NCBI GenBank assembly: GCA_021792885.1
Contig: JAJYTV010000093.1
Location: 1 to 6,951, forward strand
Reading direction: 5' to 3'
Length of the DNA: 6,951 nt
DNA from: Bacillota bacterium
GTDB taxonomy: Bacteria; Bacillota; Sulfobacillia; JAJZYS01; JAJYTV01
Shown: in pieces, positions 5,942 to 6,951 of the stretch
Layout: the number at the start of each line of letters is the position of its first letter
How positions within the stretch are numbered: the stretch's first letter is position 1
Made by a program: the position numbers and the translations under genes
The notes under the pieces: model-generated
What the model was told of the DNA's origin: nothing
The model's input: only the letters and a program-made list of their open reading frames with translations
The model's database searches: none

Positions 5942-6951
5942 TCACTCCTGTTCTAGAGAGTACCGCATCGGCGCATGGGGCGCGTCCGGCAGGATGAGGT
6001 GCATGTCGCCGAACTCGTGCCAGCGGTATCCCTGCGCGATCGCGCCGAGGTACGCCCGACGCAGCAACGGCGCGCTTACGAACGCCTCGAGCAGCGCGAG
6101 GTGCGAGCTCTTCGGCGCGTGCATGCCGGTGAGCAGGGCATCGACGGCGCACGGGCGCACGCCCGGGCGCAGCAGAGCGCCCGCGAGAGCGCGGCCCGGA
6201 CGCAGCGCGCCGCCCGCGCACGCGCTCTGCAGCGCGCGCACGACCGTCGTGCCGACCGCGATCACCCTCCCGCCCCGCGCAGTTGCCCGCGCGATCTCCT
6301 GCACGGTCGCGCTCGGCAGCGCGTACGGCTCCGCGGGCAGGTAGTGCCCCTCGATCCCCTCCTCCACCTCCTCGCTCGAGAGGCCGCAATGCAGCGTGAG
6401 GAAGGTGAGGCGCACGCCGCGCCGCTTGAGCCCCGCCAGCACCTCCCGGCTGAGGGGGCGCGCGGCGGAGGGCATCTCGGCCGATCCCGCCGGTCCCGCG
6501 AAGATCGTCTGGTACGCCGAAAGGGGCCAGCGCCCCTGCACGTAGGCGTAGCGGATCGGCTGCCCCAGAAGGCGCATCCAGGGAAGGAGGCTGCGCCGCC
6601 CCGCAGTGCGCACGAGGATCTGGCGCGATGCGGGGTGCGCCCGCGAGAGCACCTGCACCACGAGCGTGCCGAGGCTCTGCTCGCGCAGGGTGAACCGCGC
6701 TCCCGCCGCCGGTGCCGGGAGCGGATGCAGGCCGTCCTCGCTGCGCAGCTCCGCCCGGTACATCCCCTGCGCAAGGCGCTGCGCGAGGTGCAGGCGCAAG
6801 GGCGTCCCATCCTCCGCGCAGATGGGCAGCGACGCGGGAAGCGTCCGCGAGCGGTTTATGACGAGGAGATCCCCCTCCCGCAGGAGGTCCGGGAGCGCGC
6901 GGAAGTGGTGGTGGGAGAAGCTGCCGGTCTTCGGGTCGTGCAGCAGGAGGC
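5942..6951 (-). CDS. QueA-like protein (S-adenosylmethionine:tRNA ribosyltransferase-isomerase family), divergent; 5' end outside window
   Basis: The frame is open to the right edge, so the start lies beyond 6951; 335 residues are visible, close to the family's usual 340-360. QueA transfers and isomerises the ribosyl moiety of SAM onto preQ1-tRNA to make epoxyqueuosine. Landmarks in visible numbering: GDLLVINRSRTLPA (26-39, canonical GDLLVxND(T/S)RVxPAR), GSAEMPSAARPLS (155-167, where QueA has PTAGLHFT), LTLHCGL (184-190), VIAVGTTVVRAL (229-240), VDALLTGMHAPKSSH (269-283, canonical DALxTNFHLPxST) and GYRWHEFGDMHLIL (307-320). The family is clear, but several signature residues differ in the way I recall from actinobacterial QueA-like proteins. 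A true queuosine role is therefore uncertain and no symbol is given. It is the first visible gene of a tight unit with the kinase and response regulator. TTG at 6799-6797 is not the start, because homology continues upstream. Confidence 0.85.
   Translation of the reverse strand, partial: LLLHDPKTGSFSHHHFRALPDLLREGDLLVINRSRTLPASLPICAEDGTPLRLHLAQRLAQGMYRAELRSEDGLHPLPAPAAGARFTLREQSLGTLVVQVLSRAHPASRQILVRTAGRRSLLPWMRLLGQPIRYAYVQGRWPLSAYQTIFAGPAGSAEMPSAARPLSREVLAGLKRRGVRLTFLTLHCGLSSEEVEEGIEGHYLPAEPYALPSATVQEIARATARGGRVIAVGTTVVRALQSACAGGALRPGRALAGALLRPGVRPCAVDALLTGMHAPKSSHLALLEAFVSAPLLRRAYLGAIAQGYRWHEFGDMHLILPDAPHAPMRYSLEQE
5945..5949 (-). promoter_or_regulatory. Shine-Dalgarno selecting the GTG start of the kinase
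   Basis: Minus-strand AGGAG is 7 bases before the GTG at 5937-5935 and sits directly on the end of the QueA-like gene, whose TGA is 5944-5942. It supports the GTG start and coupled translation of the two genes. Confidence 0.75.

Noticed and set aside
1..6951. tRNA, rRNA, CRISPR arrays, insertion sequences or long repeats.
   Set aside because: No regularly spaced repeats, transposase motifs, rRNA-like segments or tRNA cloverleaf were recognised by reading; a covariance-model search was not possible.

Overview
The window is GC-rich bacterial DNA with strongly G/C-biased third codon positions. The exception is the left end: roughly 121-180 is only about half G+C. Taxonomy cannot be fixed from the sequence. 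The QueA-like subfamily recalls Actinomycetota-type proteins, and the GAF/NarL-type kinase pair recalls Bacillota or Chloroflexota. An uncultured high-GC lineage is as good a guess as any.

Left third (1-1571, accessory-looking). The C-terminal part of an AlbA_2/HATPase_c_4-type DNA-binding regulator runs off the left edge (2-655). It is followed by an ArsR-family regulator (670-1293) that has lost the front of its DNA-binding domain. The 278 bases from 1294 to 1571 contain no intact gene. They hold what look like gene scraps: the last 39 codons of a membrane protein on the minus strand, then a short coding-like stretch on the plus strand. Together this looks like a rearranged or decaying segment.

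Middle (1572-3586, minus strand). A two-gene unit contains a GntR/FCD-type repressor followed, after 5 bases, by a divergent serine-hydroxymethyltransferase (SHMT) family PLP enzyme. The enzyme keeps the PLP lysine, but several residues known to matter in true SHMT are changed. A good sigma-70-like promoter sits so close to the GntR start that its mRNA should be nearly leaderless.

Right (3737-6951, minus strand). A three-gene unit is read right to left: a QueA-like protein (start outside the window), a soluble GAF-domain histidine kinase and a NarL/LuxR-type response regulator. The genes are packed with a 4-base gap and a 4-base ATGA overlap, and each downstream Shine-Dalgarno sequence lies inside the preceding gene, so translation is probably coupled. 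A perfect 11-bp GC hairpin lies between this unit and the GntR promoter.

The two points most worth attention are the catalytically altered SHMT paralogue with its own GntR regulator, and the fixed pairing of a divergent QueA-like protein with a cytosolic two-component system whose sensor carries a Cys-x-Cys...Cys motif.
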